Assembly: GCA_944325495.1 (NCBI GenBank)
Contig: CALVAD010000017.1
Coordinates: forward strand, 1 to 33,884
DNA from: an uncultured Bacteroidales bacterium
GTDB taxonomy: Bacteria > Bacteroidota > Bacteroidia > Bacteroidales > UBA932
Reading direction: 5' to 3'
DNA: 33,884 nt
Shown: positions 18,567-26,523 of the stretch, piece by piece
Layout: every line of letters begins with the position of its first letter
How positions within the stretch are numbered: position 1 is the stretch's first letter
Program-made: the position numbers and the translations under genes
Notes under the pieces: model-generated
What the model was told of the DNA's origin: nothing
Seen by the model: the letters and a program-made list of their open reading frames with translations, nothing else
The model's database searches: none

Positions 18567-20656
18567 TGATGAAAGGAACAGCATTCATTGCAGCAATTGC
18601 TCTTGCAGCCGTATCCTGCGGCACCAGGATTGACAGGCCCGCTCTCGTGGAGCGCAACAACCCGCATGTGACCGCGATCGACACGCTTGCGTCGCTCTCC
18701 GTAGGGAACGGCCGCTTCGCGTTCACCGTCGATGTGACCGGACTCCAGACCTTTCCCGAACTCTATTCCGGAGGCGTGCCTCTCGGAACTCAGTCCCAGT
18801 GGGGCTGGCATTCATTCTCCAATCCCGAGAACCTGCGTTTCGCGGAGACTCTCAAGGCCTACGATTTCGGCCGCGGGCATGAGGAGCTCTATGCCTGCCA
18901 GCTCAAGGAGGGCAGGGGAAAGGCCGCGTCCGACTGGTACCGTGTGAATCCCCACCGCCTGCATCTCGGCGTCATAGGCTTCGCCGGGCTTGAGCCTTCC
19001 GATGTCGGGAATATCGACCAGACTCTCGACATGTGGAACGGCGTCATCAAGTCTTCGTTCGTGACCGGAGGCGAGCCGGTATCCGTGACCACCTCATGCG
19101 ACCCCGAAAGGGACATGGTCGCCGTGAACATCGCAAGCCCCGCGCGTCTTCCAGTGGCCTTCCGCTTCCCCTATCCTACAGGGCAGCATTCCGACGACGC
19201 CTGCGACTGGACGAAGGACGAACTGCATGAGACCGTTGTCGAGTCTCAGGGCGACGGCGTGGCCGTCATCAGGCATACGCTCTACGACGACGAGACGACA
19301 TATTATGTGAAAGTCTCCTTCACGGATGCCGATATCGCGTCGACCGGGCGCAATGTTGTGACTCTGACGCCTTCTTCCGACGACTGGAGCTTCACTGCCG
19401 AGTTCTGCGAGGACATGCCCTCTCTGGAATCCGACGACGCCGCTTCTTCGAGGGAGCGTTCGGCCGCATACTGGCAGAGCTACTGGCAGGACGGCGGAGT
19501 CGTGGACTTCAGCCATTGCACCGATCCCAGGGCCGCGGAGTTCGAGCGCAGGGTGGTGCTGAGCCAGTATCTGCTCGCGATACAGTGCTGCGGCGACATC
19601 CCTCCGCAGGAGACCGGACTGACCTACAATTCCTGGTTCGGCAAGCACCACATGGAGATGATATGGTGGCATCAGGCCCATTTCCCCCTATGGGGTCACG
19701 AGGACCTGCTGGCCCGCACCCTGCCTTGGTACGGCAAGGTCGAGCCGGTTGCCCGGGAGATTGCGGAGCGCCAGGGATTCAAGGGCGTTCGCTGGATGAA
19801 GATGACCGATCCTTCAGGAATCGAGGCTCCCTCGAATGTCGGTTCCTTCCTGATATGGCAGCAGCCTCACCTCATTTATCTCGCCGAACTGCTCTACAGG
19901 GCGAATCCTTCGCAGGAGATAATCGACGAGTATTTCGACCTGATCCAGGCGACCGCCGAGTTCATGGCCGACTTCGTGACCTACGACGAGGCGAACGACA
20001 GATACATAATCAAAGGCTGCATCGCTGCCCAGGAGACCCTCAAGGCCGACAAGACGGTCAACCCGCCCTACGAGCTGTCCTATTGGCATTTCGGTCTCTC
20101 GACCGCCCAGCTCTGGAGGGAGCGCAAGGGATTGGAACGCGATCCCGAGTGGGATGGGATAATCGCGAAGCTTTCGCACTTCGCATCCCGCGACGGACTT
20201 TATTTGGCTGCCGAGAGCGAGCCTGACACCTATTCCGACATACGCATGTATTCCGACCACATGGCCGTGCTGGCCGCCGTCGGAGTGCTGCCCCAGACTC
20301 CGCAGTCCGACCCCGAGATCATGAAGAACACCTTCGACTGGGTCTATGACAACTGGAACTGGGACAAGACCTGGGGCTGGGATTTCCCCACGACCTGCAT
20401 GAACGCGGTGAGGGTCGGAGAGCCCGAGAAGGCCGTGAACGCGATACTTATGGACCAGAGGACCAACACCTATCTGCCTAACGGCCACAACTATCAGGAC
20501 GGCCGCCTGCGCTGCTATCTGCCCGGCAACGGCGGACTGCTCACTGCCGTGGCCCTGATGTGCGCCGGCTGGGACGGCTGCGAGGTCGAGAATCCCGGCT
20601 TCCCCAAGGACGGTACCTGGGACGTGCGCTGGGAGGGGCTCAAGCCGCTGCCCTGA
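18563..20656 (+). CDS. Lipoprotein glycoside hydrolase-like protein, (alpha/alpha)6-barrel type
   Basis: A 697-residue exported protein with lipobox AVSC (Cys19). The N-terminal ~280 residues look like a beta-sandwich (SLSVGNGRFAFTVDVTGLQTFPE; GVPLGTQSQWGWHSF), and the C-terminal part is a helical, Trp/His-rich region resembling the toroid of GH65/GH15-like enzymes (GKHHMEMIWWHQAHFPLWGH; PYELSYWHFGLSTAQLW; KTWGWDFPTTCMNAVRVG). Acidic residues in MEMIWW and AAQETLKAD are possible catalytic sites. The exact family and substrate are not known to me; it could be a glycosidase or phosphorylase-like protein acting on an oligosaccharide. It starts within the nrdG stop codon, an unexpected partner, and is followed by a good terminator. 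Confidence 0.7.
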   Translation: MMMKGTAFIAAIALAAVSCGTRIDRPALVERNNPHVTAIDTLASLSVGNGRFAFTVDVTGLQTFPELYSGGVPLGTQSQWGWHSFSNPENLRFAETLKAYDFGRGHEELYACQLKEGRGKAASDWYRVNPHRLHLGVIGFAGLEPSDVGNIDQTLDMWNGVIKSSFVTGGEPVSVTTSCDPERDMVAVNIASPARLPVAFRFPYPTGQHSDDACDWTKDELHETVVESQGDGVAVIRHTLYDDETTYYVKVSFTDADIASTGRNVVTLTPSSDDWSFTAEFCEDMPSLESDDAASSRERSAAYWQSYWQDGGVVDFSHCTDPRAAEFERRVVLSQYLLAIQCCGDIPPQETGLTYNSWFGKHHMEMIWWHQAHFPLWGHEDLLARTLPWYGKVEPVAREIAERQGFKGVRWMKMTDPSGIEAPSNVGSFLIWQQPHLIYLAELLYRANPSQEIIDEYFDLIQATAEFMADFVTYDEANDRYIIKGCIAAQETLKADKTVNPPYELSYWHFGLSTAQLWRERKGLERDPEWDGIIAKLSHFASRDGLYLAAESEPDTYSDIRMYSDHMAVLAAVGVLPQTPQSDPEIMKNTFDWVYDNWNWDKTWGWDFPTTCMNAVRVGEPEKAVNAILMDQRTNTYLPNGHNYQDGRLRCYLPGNGGLLTAVALMCAGWDGCEVENPGFPKDGTWDVRWEGLKPLP

Positions 20657-20692
20657 CGGACGATGATTTTTTAACTTCCATATTCTTCAGGA

Positions 20693-20730
20693 GGGACTGC
20701 TGCCGGTGTCGGGGCGGTCCCTTATTTTTT
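20693..20730 (+). terminator. Rho-independent terminator after the glycosidase-like gene
   Basis: A GC-rich stem (GGGACTGCTG pairing, with G-U pairs, to GGGGCGGTCCC) is followed directly by TTATTTTTT. It lies 36 bases after the stop and should end the nrdDG transcript. Confidence 0.8.
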
Positions 20731-20763
20731 GGTACCAGGTCTTGCCGAAAATCTGACAGTTCC

Positions 20764-20842
20764 GGCGGCCGCAGCTGACACGAGGGAGGCTTTTCCCCCC
20801 CCCCCCAATCACCCGCCTCGCGAGGGGCAGGCTGCGGCCGCC
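20764..20842. repeat. Inverted repeat enclosing a poly-C tract
   Basis: CGGCGGCCGCAGC near 20764 has its exact reverse complement near 20830. The spacer contains TTTT followed by eleven C residues (20796-20806) and the palindrome CCTCGCGAGG. The long homopolymer is unlike anything else in the window and may vary in length. No shared sequence with the 31-base-arm elements beyond GC-richness was found. Confidence 0.65.
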
Positions 20843-20970
20843 GTTTCCCGTGATTCGCACAAACCGCCGGACGCGGCAACGGACAGTTAGTCCAGTCGAC
20901 TTGTTTTCGAATCTATCCCGGCAGGCATGGCATGTTTATCGATCTTCATACATTTCGTTCTGTTTTATGT

Positions 20971-21037
20971 CTGACAGCGGACAGGACAGCCGCAAAGGAG
21001 GGAAAGCCTCCCTTGCGGCTGTCCTGCCCGCTGACGG
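20971..21037. repeat. Long near-perfect hairpin
   Basis: Two arms of about 31 bases (20971-21001 and 21007-21037) pair at about 27 positions around a 5-base loop GAAAG; a core such as CAGGACAGCCGCAA is perfectly matched. It lies about 50 bases beyond the stop of the minus-strand secreted-protein gene, but no U-run follows on either strand, so it is not a canonical terminator. Confidence 0.75.
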
Positions 21038-21087
21038 GTCAAGAAACGTTGTCGTGTGTGGCCGGATCGTGCCGGGAATCTGCCCTG

Positions 21088-21834
21088 TCAGCGGCGGTGA
21101 TGTCTCCTGTGATGCGGAGGTGGAGGAGGCGGATTGGGGCAGTAGTGGTAATCGTGCGGGCTTTCGAGCAGCTGCCTGGCGAGGTTCACCGTGTTGATGT
21201 ACTGGATCACGATGTTGAACCTGCAGTCCCTGTCGGTCTGCGCCCGCAGCAGGATCTCGGGGTCTTCGAACTCGAAGCTGATGATATGCCTGTTGCGTCC
21301 GTATTCCTGTCCCGTGGTCTTCCTGTCAGCCTGCTCATAGCGTCTGTCGATGTGCGTGATTCTGTATTCGCCGTATTTCCGCGCATAGCGGTGAACCACT
21401 GGCATCACGCTTTTCTCGACGAATTTGTTCAGGTTGTCTCCGCGTACCGTGAATGAGATTGCGGCGTATGCGATATTCCTGTCCTCCACGGAGACTGGAT
21501 ATAGGACAAGATTGGCTTTTCTTCTCATGAACATGCCTTCGAGCAGCACGCCGTTGAGATATCGTTTGTCTTTCGGTAGTCCGGCTTTCTCCAGTCTGTC
21601 TTCGGGGAATCTGTCGAAGGGGTTGCTCCAGCCATGCTGCTTGAGTCTGGCGGCGACTTTCTCGACCGTTCCTTCGAGCGTGACGCCGTTGATGACAGGT
21701 GCTTCATAGCTGGCGGCGGCGCTTTCGATCAAGCTGTCGACCTGCGCTCTCGTGAATATGGCTTCCTGTGCCTTGCATGTCAGGATGGCGGACAGGATAG
21801 CTATAAATGTCGGAATGCACCTTTTCATAAGCAA
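21088..21834 (-). CDS. Secreted protein of unknown function with His/Arg/Pro-rich tail
   Basis: A 248-residue protein (or 246 from the second Met) with a signal peptide ending near CKAQ. The mature part has two similar beginnings, INGVTLEGTVEKVAARL and LNGVLLEGMFMRRKANLVL, a pattern found in small periplasmic proteins of Bacteroidales; the family name is not known to me. The end is unusual: a run of six prolines followed by HHRRHHRR, which could bind a metal ion or an anionic surface. It has its own promoter and is flanked by gene-poor DNA, so it is probably monocistronic. Base use is less GC-rich than in neighbouring genes. Confidence 0.72.
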   Translation of the reverse strand: MLMKRCIPTFIAILSAILTCKAQEAIFTRAQVDSLIESAAASYEAPVINGVTLEGTVEKVAARLKQHGWSNPFDRFPEDRLEKAGLPKDKRYLNGVLLEGMFMRRKANLVLYPVSVEDRNIAYAAISFTVRGDNLNKFVEKSVMPVVHRYARKYGEYRITHIDRRYEQADRKTTGQEYGRNRHIISFEFEDPEILLRAQTDRDCRFNIVIQYINTVNLARQLLESPHDYHYCPNPPPPPPHHRRHHRR

Positions 21835-21853
21835 ATATTTTTACTGTCCACTC

Positions 21854-21887
21854 TAAAGTTAATAAAAATATTTTCGATAAAAGCAAA
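21854..21887 (-). promoter_or_regulatory. Promoter of the secreted-protein gene
   Basis: On the minus strand TAACTTTA (21854-21861) is a near-consensus -7 box and TTTG (21884-21887) a -33 element, 22 bases apart, in a very AT-rich stretch. The leader would be about 20 bases. Confidence 0.6.
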
Positions 21888-21929
21888 TTATTTGAAAATA
21901 TTTTGTAGCTATCGGCGTCCATAGGTTTG

Positions 21930-22059
21930 AGCGCCGGACAGGTATATGTCTCCGGAGGGTTTCGCGCTTCGCGCTCATCCCGTCACTCGCTGCACTCGTG
22001 ACACCCGCTATCGGCCGCGGGTGGCCAGACCCTCCGGAGACATATACCTGTCCGGCGCT
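21930..22059. repeat. Long perfect inverted repeat with structured spacer (element 2)
   Basis: Arms 21930-21960 and 22029-22059 are perfect 31-base reverse complements, the same length as in the element at 3655-3772. Both left arms have 20 variable bases, then CTCCGGAG, then 3 bases. Both spacers begin TTC and end AG and share CCCGCT and CCGCGGG in the same order. Inner hairpins GTCAC...GTGAC and CCCGC...GCGGG correspond in place to those of element 1. Here the element is not between convergent gene ends: it lies upstream of the secreted-protein promoter, with no gene close on the other side. Confidence 0.9.
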
Positions 22060-22700
22060 GTCGCATTAGTCTGCTCATATAGGCCGTACAGTTTGGGATA
22101 ATAGCCGTTCCTTGTCTGTGCTGCTGATATAGGCGTCTGGCGCTTGATACGGCCGGATATAATTTGACCTCCTTCTTTTCGCGCTTCGTGCAAAACGCCT
22201 GTCGCGCCGGCAGCCCTCTGACATGCGTACATTGCCGCAGGCTGCAAACGGTCTCCCTGATTCCGTGTGACCAGTTGCAGCTCCAGACCATGGAACCTAA
22301 TATAATGCCAATGATTGCAACCGGTGTTTTGCACGACGGACTGCATCATGACATTCCGCAGCTAACGGCCATGAACCTTCCATGTCTGGACTGTGCGGAA
22401 CAGACTGCAGGCGGCATCGGCATGGATGGTCGCACGGAACCGGTCTCGCTGTCCAACTTCAGTGACTCCGCATCGCATCGGGCAGGCAACTGGCTTGGAT
22501 GGCGTCTTTCATTATTGCGGTATTGCCGACGGGCATGTTTGTCATGTCTTGTCAGTGCTTCCGAGGAAACTGATCTGACTCGTGGCGCTGAGTGAACCGG
22601 TGACGGATGCGCGTAGACTCTCCCGAGGATGGTATGGCGAGGAACTGAATCTGCTGAATGTCCGAGTTGAAGAGAAAAACATCTGTGTATGACATGACGC

Positions 22701-22733
22701 AAAAAGGCCGCCCCGATTGCCCGGAGCGGCCTT
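22701..22733 (-). terminator. Rho-independent terminator of the rhamnose operon
   Basis: On the minus strand AAGGCCG pairs with CGGCCTT, extended inward with one mismatch, followed by a T5 run. It lies about 24 bases after the rhaT stop. Confidence 0.85.
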
Positions 22734-22756
22734 CAACAGAGATATTCCTAAGGCGG

Positions 22757-23773
22757 CTATGCCATCAGCTGAGGCAGGAAGGTGCTGAAGATAAGCACCG
22801 CGAGGCCTCCGACAAGCACCGCGATGGTCTTGCCGCTGCAACCCTTCCACTCCTTGAGGATGATGCCCCAGACATTGGAGAAGGTCACGTTGAGTGCCAT
22901 GAGTATGCACCAGCTGAAGGTGATGAGCACGGGGAAGTCGGTCAGGAAGCCCTTTCCGAGGCTGAGTCCGAAGAACTGGCTGTACCAGAGCAGGCCGGCG
23001 AGGGCGCAGAACACGATGTTGTTGCCCCACAGCGAGCCCTGCCTGTAGTCGGAGAAGGTCTTGTTCTTCGAATTCTGGTAGAGACAGTAGACCGCGTTGG
23101 TGATGAAGCCTCCGATGGTCACGAGGAAGGTGGCGGGCAGAGTCGCGAAGATCTCCCTGGTCTCGGCCCAGCGCAGCGGGGCGCCGAAGTTGAGGCCGAT
23201 GTTGAAGCACGCGCTCATGAAGCCGCAGAGCAGGGCGATTATCATGCCCTTGCCGAAATTGAAGTCCTTGACGGCCTTCTTCTTCTCCTCCTCCGGTAGC
23301 GAAGCGGACTTCATGCCGCCGGCGATGCCGATGATCGCTATTCCGACGAGCGTCACGACCACGCCGACCCATACGGCTGCGGTCAGAGTGTCAGCCTGGC
23401 CCGTGAACAGGGGGCCGAGGATGGCGCCGAGTCCCGCGCAGGTGCCGAGGGCTATGCTCTGGCCGAGGGCCACGCCGAGGTATCTCATCGAAAGTCCGAA
23501 GGTCAGTCCTCCGATGCCCCAGAGCACGCCGAACACCATGGTCAGCAGGCTCTCCTTGGGATACTGGGCGTAGATCTCGAACAGGCTGTGGCCTGAAGGA
23601 ACCGCCAGCAGGGCGCCGAGCAGAGGGAACACCAGCCAGGCGAAAACTCCCTGGATCAGCCAGTAGCTCTCCCAGCTCCACTTCTTTATCTTGTTGATCG
23701 GCACGTAGCTGCTCGACTGGCAGAACGCGCCGACCGCAATGATAAGCAATCCCAGAAAGATTGAAGACTGCAT
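22757..23773 (-). CDS. rhaT: L-rhamnose/H+ symporter
   Basis: RhaT imports L-rhamnose with a proton across the inner membrane. The 338-residue protein has about ten hydrophobic helices and the N-terminal pattern typical of the family (GAFCQSSSYVPINKIKKWSWESYW; VFAWLVFPLLGALLAVP). Further family patterns are GGLTFGLSMRYLGVALGQSIALG and GKTIAVLVGGLAVLI. It starts 8 bases after the rhaA stop and is last in the operon before a terminator. Size and order are as in other Bacteroidetes rhamnose loci. Confidence 0.93.
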   Translation of the reverse strand: MQSSIFLGLLIIAVGAFCQSSSYVPINKIKKWSWESYWLIQGVFAWLVFPLLGALLAVPSGHSLFEIYAQYPKESLLTMVFGVLWGIGGLTFGLSMRYLGVALGQSIALGTCAGLGAILGPLFTGQADTLTAAVWVGVVVTLVGIAIIGIAGGMKSASLPEEEKKKAVKDFNFGKGMIIALLCGFMSACFNIGLNFGAPLRWAETREIFATLPATFLVTIGGFITNAVYCLYQNSKNKTFSDYRQGSLWGNNIVFCALAGLLWYSQFFGLSLGKGFLTDFPVLITFSWCILMALNVTFSNVWGIILKEWKGCSGKTIAVLVGGLAVLIFSTFLPQLMA

Positions 23774-23781
23774 GGGCCAGA

Positions 23782-25032
23782 CTACCTCTTTGAGGTTACA
23801 TCCTTCTCATACTGCTCGATCACGCCGATGACTTCGTTTCCTACGGGAACGTTGTTCCTCACGCAGAACTCGTCATAGACGGCGTTCCAGGGCATCGCCT
23901 TCTCTTCCTCGACGAGCTGGAGCACCTCGAACGTGCGTCCTTCGAGCTCGAGCTTGGAAATCATCTCCTTGGGTTCGAGCAGGGCCTTGATCATGCACTT
24001 CTGGGCGGAGCGGCTTCCGATTACGTAGGCGCCGATTCTGTTGATGGAGCCGTCGAAGAAGTCGAGTCCGTAGTGAACCCTGTCAAGAGCGTTCGCGCGC
24101 ACGATTTCGTAGAAGAGATCCTGGGTGTTGTCGTCCATGATGGTCACATGGTCGGAGTCCCAGCGTATGGGGCGGCTTACATGGAGCATGAGCTCGGGAA
24201 CGAAGTTGAGCACCGCGCTGACCTTGTCGCCGGGGATCTCGGTGGGATGATAGTGTCCGGTGTCGATGGTCAGGATCTTGTTGTTCTTCGCGGCGTATGC
24301 GGTGTAGAAGTCATGTGAGCCTACGGTGAAGCTTTCGAGACCGATTCCGAAAACCTTGCCCTCGATGCAGTCCTTCATCCAGTCCTTCTTCTCTGCGAAG
24401 ATCTCGTCGAGGGACTCCTTGAGAAGGGAGCGGTAGAGCATGTGGTTCACCGAAACGTCCTTGCATCCGTCGTGAACCCATACGTTCATGATACAGGGGT
24501 CGTTCTGGGCCTTTCCCATCGCATCCGCGATGTCGCGGCAGCGCTTGGTGTGCTCGATCCAGAAGTTGCGGATGTCCTTGTCCGGGTTGGCGAGCGAGAG
24601 GTTCCCGCTCTTGGGGTGAGAGAATGAGGTCGAGTTGAAGTCGAGCTTGGTGTCATTCTCCTTGGCCCAGTCGATCCAGCTCTGGAAGTAGTCGACGGTG
24701 ACCTCGTTGCGGTCCACCACCTTGCCCTTGAAATCTCCGTATATCTCGTGGAGGTTGAGACGGTGGGTTCCGGGAATCAGGGACTTGGCCTTGAGTATGT
24801 CGGCGCGGAGCTCGTCGATATTGCGTGCGGCTCCGGGATAGTTTCCGGTGGACTGGATTCCTCCGGAGAGGGCTCCGGCCTGAACCTCGAATCCCTTCAC
24901 GTCGTCCGCCTGCCAGCAGTGCATTGAAAGGTGGAAATCCTGCATCTGGGCGAGAACTTTCTCGGTGTCCACGCCAAGTTCGGCGTAGCGCTCCCTGGCG
25001 ATAGCATAAGCTTTGTTGACTGATTCTTTCAT
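23782..25032 (-). CDS. rhaA: L-rhamnose isomerase
   Basis: Converts L-rhamnose to L-rhamnulose, the first cytoplasmic step of rhamnose catabolism. The 416-residue TIM-barrel protein carries the family features HLSMHCWQADDVKGFE near the N-terminus, WVHDGCKD and the metal-site region LTIDTGHYHPTE, and VHYGLDFFDGSINRIGAYVIG near the C-terminus. Length is standard. It lies between rhaB (gap about 19 bases) and rhaT (gap 8 bases), consistent with one transcript. Confidence 0.97.
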   Translation of the reverse strand: MKESVNKAYAIARERYAELGVDTEKVLAQMQDFHLSMHCWQADDVKGFEVQAGALSGGIQSTGNYPGAARNIDELRADILKAKSLIPGTHRLNLHEIYGDFKGKVVDRNEVTVDYFQSWIDWAKENDTKLDFNSTSFSHPKSGNLSLANPDKDIRNFWIEHTKRCRDIADAMGKAQNDPCIMNVWVHDGCKDVSVNHMLYRSLLKESLDEIFAEKKDWMKDCIEGKVFGIGLESFTVGSHDFYTAYAAKNNKILTIDTGHYHPTEIPGDKVSAVLNFVPELMLHVSRPIRWDSDHVTIMDDNTQDLFYEIVRANALDRVHYGLDFFDGSINRIGAYVIGSRSAQKCMIKALLEPKEMISKLELEGRTFEVLQLVEEEKAMPWNAVYDEFCVRNNVPVGNEVIGVIEQYEKDVTSKR

Positions 25033-25051
25033 GTTGGTTGAGATGATGTTA

Positions 25052-26473
25052 TTAGTTGTTTGGAAGATATTCTTTCAGTTCTACCGAATGTGCGACGATT
25101 TCGCGCATTTCAGGCAAAGTGCGTACCAGACCCTGGGCCTTTATCTGCATGAGCACGTTTCCGAGAGCCGTGCCTTCGGTGGGGCCGCAGATCACGGGCA
25201 TCTGGAGGGCGTCGGCGGTGAACTGCATCAGGTGCCTGTTCTTGGAACCGCCGCCTATCACATGCAGGCACTTGATGTCCACGGGGGACATCTGGCGGAG
25301 CAGCTCGATGATCGCCGTGTAGCGGTGGGCCAGACTCTTGTAGATGCATCTGATGTATTCGGCGGGAGTTCTCGGAGCGATCTGTCCGGTCTTCTCGCAG
25401 TAGTCGTCTATGGCCTTGGTCATTGAAGCGGGATGTGCGAATGAGGGGTCGTCGGGGTTGATTATCGATGCGAACCTCGTCGTCTCGCAGAGTGCCGTCA
25501 GCTCGGTGATGTCTTCAGGCACATCCTTGAATTCCGGGCGGCACTGCTCGAACAGCCAGAGTCCGCAGATGTTCTTGAGGAAGCGGGTCGTGCCTTCGAT
25601 TCCGCCTTCGTTCGTGAAGTTCTGCTTGTAGCTTTCGTCGGTGATTATCGGACGGGGGGACTCGATTCCCATCAGCGACCATGTGCCGCAGCTGAGGTAG
25701 GCGAAGTTCGGATCCTTTGCAGGCACGGCGGCGACGGCCGAAGCCGTGTCGTGTGACGCTATGGCCACCACGTTGACCTCCGGACCGAGTCCGGTCACTT
25801 CCTGAAGCTGCTTGGTCAGGGGGCCTATCACGGTACCCGGCTCGGTCATCTCGCCGAACTGTTCGCGCTGCAGGCCTATGCTCTTGAGCAGGCTCTTGTC
25901 GAGGTCCCTGGTGTTGGGGTCGAGCATCTGAGAGGTGGACGCTATGGTGTACTCGCATATGGCCTTGCCGGTCAGCATGTAGATCAGAGCGTCCGGGATG
26001 AAGAGTATCTTGTCGGCGTCTTCGAGGGCGCTGCATCTGTTGTGGCGCAGGGTGTCGAGCTGGAACAGGGAGTTGAACTCCATGAACTGTATGCCCGTCA
26101 TCTCGTAGATCTCCCGCTTGTCGTGCATCTTCATATAGCGCTCGATGGCGCCGTCGGTGTGCGGATCGCGGTAGCAGTAGGGGAGTCCGAGGAGCTCTCC
26201 GTCCTTGCCGAAGAAGGCGAAGTCGCAGCCCCAGGAGTCGATGCCTATGGACTCGATCTTGATTCCTTCCTTGACGGTCATGGCGATGGCCTTGACAATC
26301 TCGTTGTAAAGGTAGGGAAGATCCCAGAAAAGATGTCCTCCCAGAGGAATCATGGGATGCTTGAAACGGGTGAGTTCGCGCATGTCGACCTTATTTCCGT
26401 CATACGAGGCGATGATCGTTCTTCCGCTCGTGGCTCCGAGGTCGACTGCCAGATAAGTTCTGATGGATGTCAT
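25052..26473 (-). CDS. rhaB: Rhamnulokinase
   Basis: FGGY-family sugar kinase that phosphorylates L-rhamnulose at C1 with ATP. The 473-residue protein begins with the phosphate-1 motif AVDLGATSGR and shows IGIDSWGCDFA, ASHDTASAVAAVP (phosphate-2-like) and the adenosine motif VIGGGSKN near the C-terminus. It is the first gene of the rhaB-rhaA-rhaT set and has its own promoter in the 50-base gap behind the DUF4861-like gene. Confidence 0.96.
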   Translation of the reverse strand: MTSIRTYLAVDLGATSGRTIIASYDGNKVDMRELTRFKHPMIPLGGHLFWDLPYLYNEIVKAIAMTVKEGIKIESIGIDSWGCDFAFFGKDGELLGLPYCYRDPHTDGAIERYMKMHDKREIYEMTGIQFMEFNSLFQLDTLRHNRCSALEDADKILFIPDALIYMLTGKAICEYTIASTSQMLDPNTRDLDKSLLKSIGLQREQFGEMTEPGTVIGPLTKQLQEVTGLGPEVNVVAIASHDTASAVAAVPAKDPNFAYLSCGTWSLMGIESPRPIITDESYKQNFTNEGGIEGTTRFLKNICGLWLFEQCRPEFKDVPEDITELTALCETTRFASIINPDDPSFAHPASMTKAIDDYCEKTGQIAPRTPAEYIRCIYKSLAHRYTAIIELLRQMSPVDIKCLHVIGGGSKNRHLMQFTADALQMPVICGPTEGTALGNVLMQIKAQGLVRTLPEMREIVAHSVELKEYLPNN

Positions 26474-26509
26474 AATATTGGTATAGGTGTTTAATTACGT
26501 GTTATCGTA

Positions 26510-26517
26510 CAAAGATA
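26510..26517 (-). promoter_or_regulatory. rhaB promoter -7 box
   Basis: On the minus strand TATCTTTG is a perfect TAnnTTTG box 36 bases before the rhaB start, giving a leader of roughly 30 bases. A -33 element is only weakly visible within the end of the upstream gene. It suggests that rhaBAT can be expressed apart from the preceding gene. Confidence 0.55.
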
Positions 26518-26523
26518 TGAAAA

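Larger units (their letters stand above)
20657..21087. other. Intergenic stretch between convergent genes
   Basis: About 430 bases without a credible gene. It contains a rho-independent terminator (20693-20730), a 13-bp inverted repeat enclosing a C11 tract (20764-20842), and a long hairpin (20971-21037). I see no tRNA or other known RNA in it. Confidence 0.7.
21835..22756. other. Gene-poor 0.9-kb stretch
   Basis: Holds the promoter of the secreted-protein gene, the second inverted-repeat element (21930-22059), the rhaT terminator (22701-22733), and about 640 bases (22060-22700) in which I recognise no gene. Open frames exist on both strands there (the longest about 143 codons) but none resembles a known protein. 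It may be a decayed gene or island remnant. Confidence 0.6.

Noticed and set aside
22164-22595. A 143-codon open frame on the plus strand in the gene-poor stretch.
   Set aside because: No recognisable motif, no promoter or signal sequence, and mixed codon use; overlapping frames on the other strand are equally open.
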